This document shows, one piece after another, positions 6,125 through 6,169 of a stretch of 6,169 bases of DNA. The translations under genes and the position numbers were made by a program. The notes beneath the pieces were generated by a model, which had not been told where the DNA came from, ran no database searches, and saw only the letters and a list, made by a program, of their open reading frames with translations. The DNA is taken from contig JAGOCT010000114.1 of the NCBI GenBank assembly GCA_017998585.1, forward strand, positions 1 through 6,169. Reading direction: 5' to 3'. Numbering within the stretch: position 1 is the first letter of the stretch; each line of letters starts with the position of its first letter. This DNA is from Candidatus Cloacimonadota bacterium (GTDB lineage Bacteria > Cloacimonadota > Cloacimonadia > Cloacimonadales > WRIO01).

Positions 6125-6169
6125 ATCTGTGTCATAATAATCTTATCTTTGTTCAGCTTCATCCGTGCT

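Overview
This is a low-GC bacterial segment in which every recognisable gene lies on the minus strand. Clear Shine-Dalgarno sites (GGGAGGAA before pckA, AAAGGA before the amidohydrolase gene), TTGACA-type promoter hexamers and GC-hairpin/U-tract terminators point to a Bacillota (Firmicutes) genome. The divergent PEP carboxykinase makes me lean towards Erysipelotrichales-like anaerobes, but that placement is recalled family knowledge and is not proven by the window.

In transcription order (right to left): 5888-6169 is non-coding and holds two near-identical copies of a ~70 bp repeat with a GC-rich 8-bp-periodic core. At 4658-5887 is a complete glycerate 2-kinase of the GckA/TtuD type with a MOFRL domain. 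The 383-bp gap at 4275-4657 contains a TTGACA promoter, an intrinsic terminator about 13 nt after the predicted start of that promoter's transcript, a second weaker promoter and small hairpins. It reads as a terminator for the kinase gene combined with a possible attenuated leader for pckA. At 2544-4274 is pckA, an ATP-type PEP carboxykinase of a divergent subgroup, closed by a strong GNRA-loop terminator. A second transcription unit follows: maf (nucleotide pyrophosphatase, 1786-2379), a YtcJ-like amidohydrolase (301-1782) and the first 105 codons of a conserved uncharacterised protein (1-317). These are packed with a 3-nt gap and a 17-nt overlap, so they are very probably one operon.

Glycerate 2-kinase makes 2-phosphoglycerate, which enolase turns into PEP. 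PckA interconverts PEP and oxaloacetate with ATP/ADP. The right half therefore supplies and draws on the PEP node. The maf-led operon looks like housekeeping NTP sanitation with a hydrolase of unknown substrate. I saw no CRISPR array, RNA gene, transposase or phage gene. The most unusual material is the repeat pair at the right end and the promoter/terminator arrangement ahead of pckA; no new system is evident.
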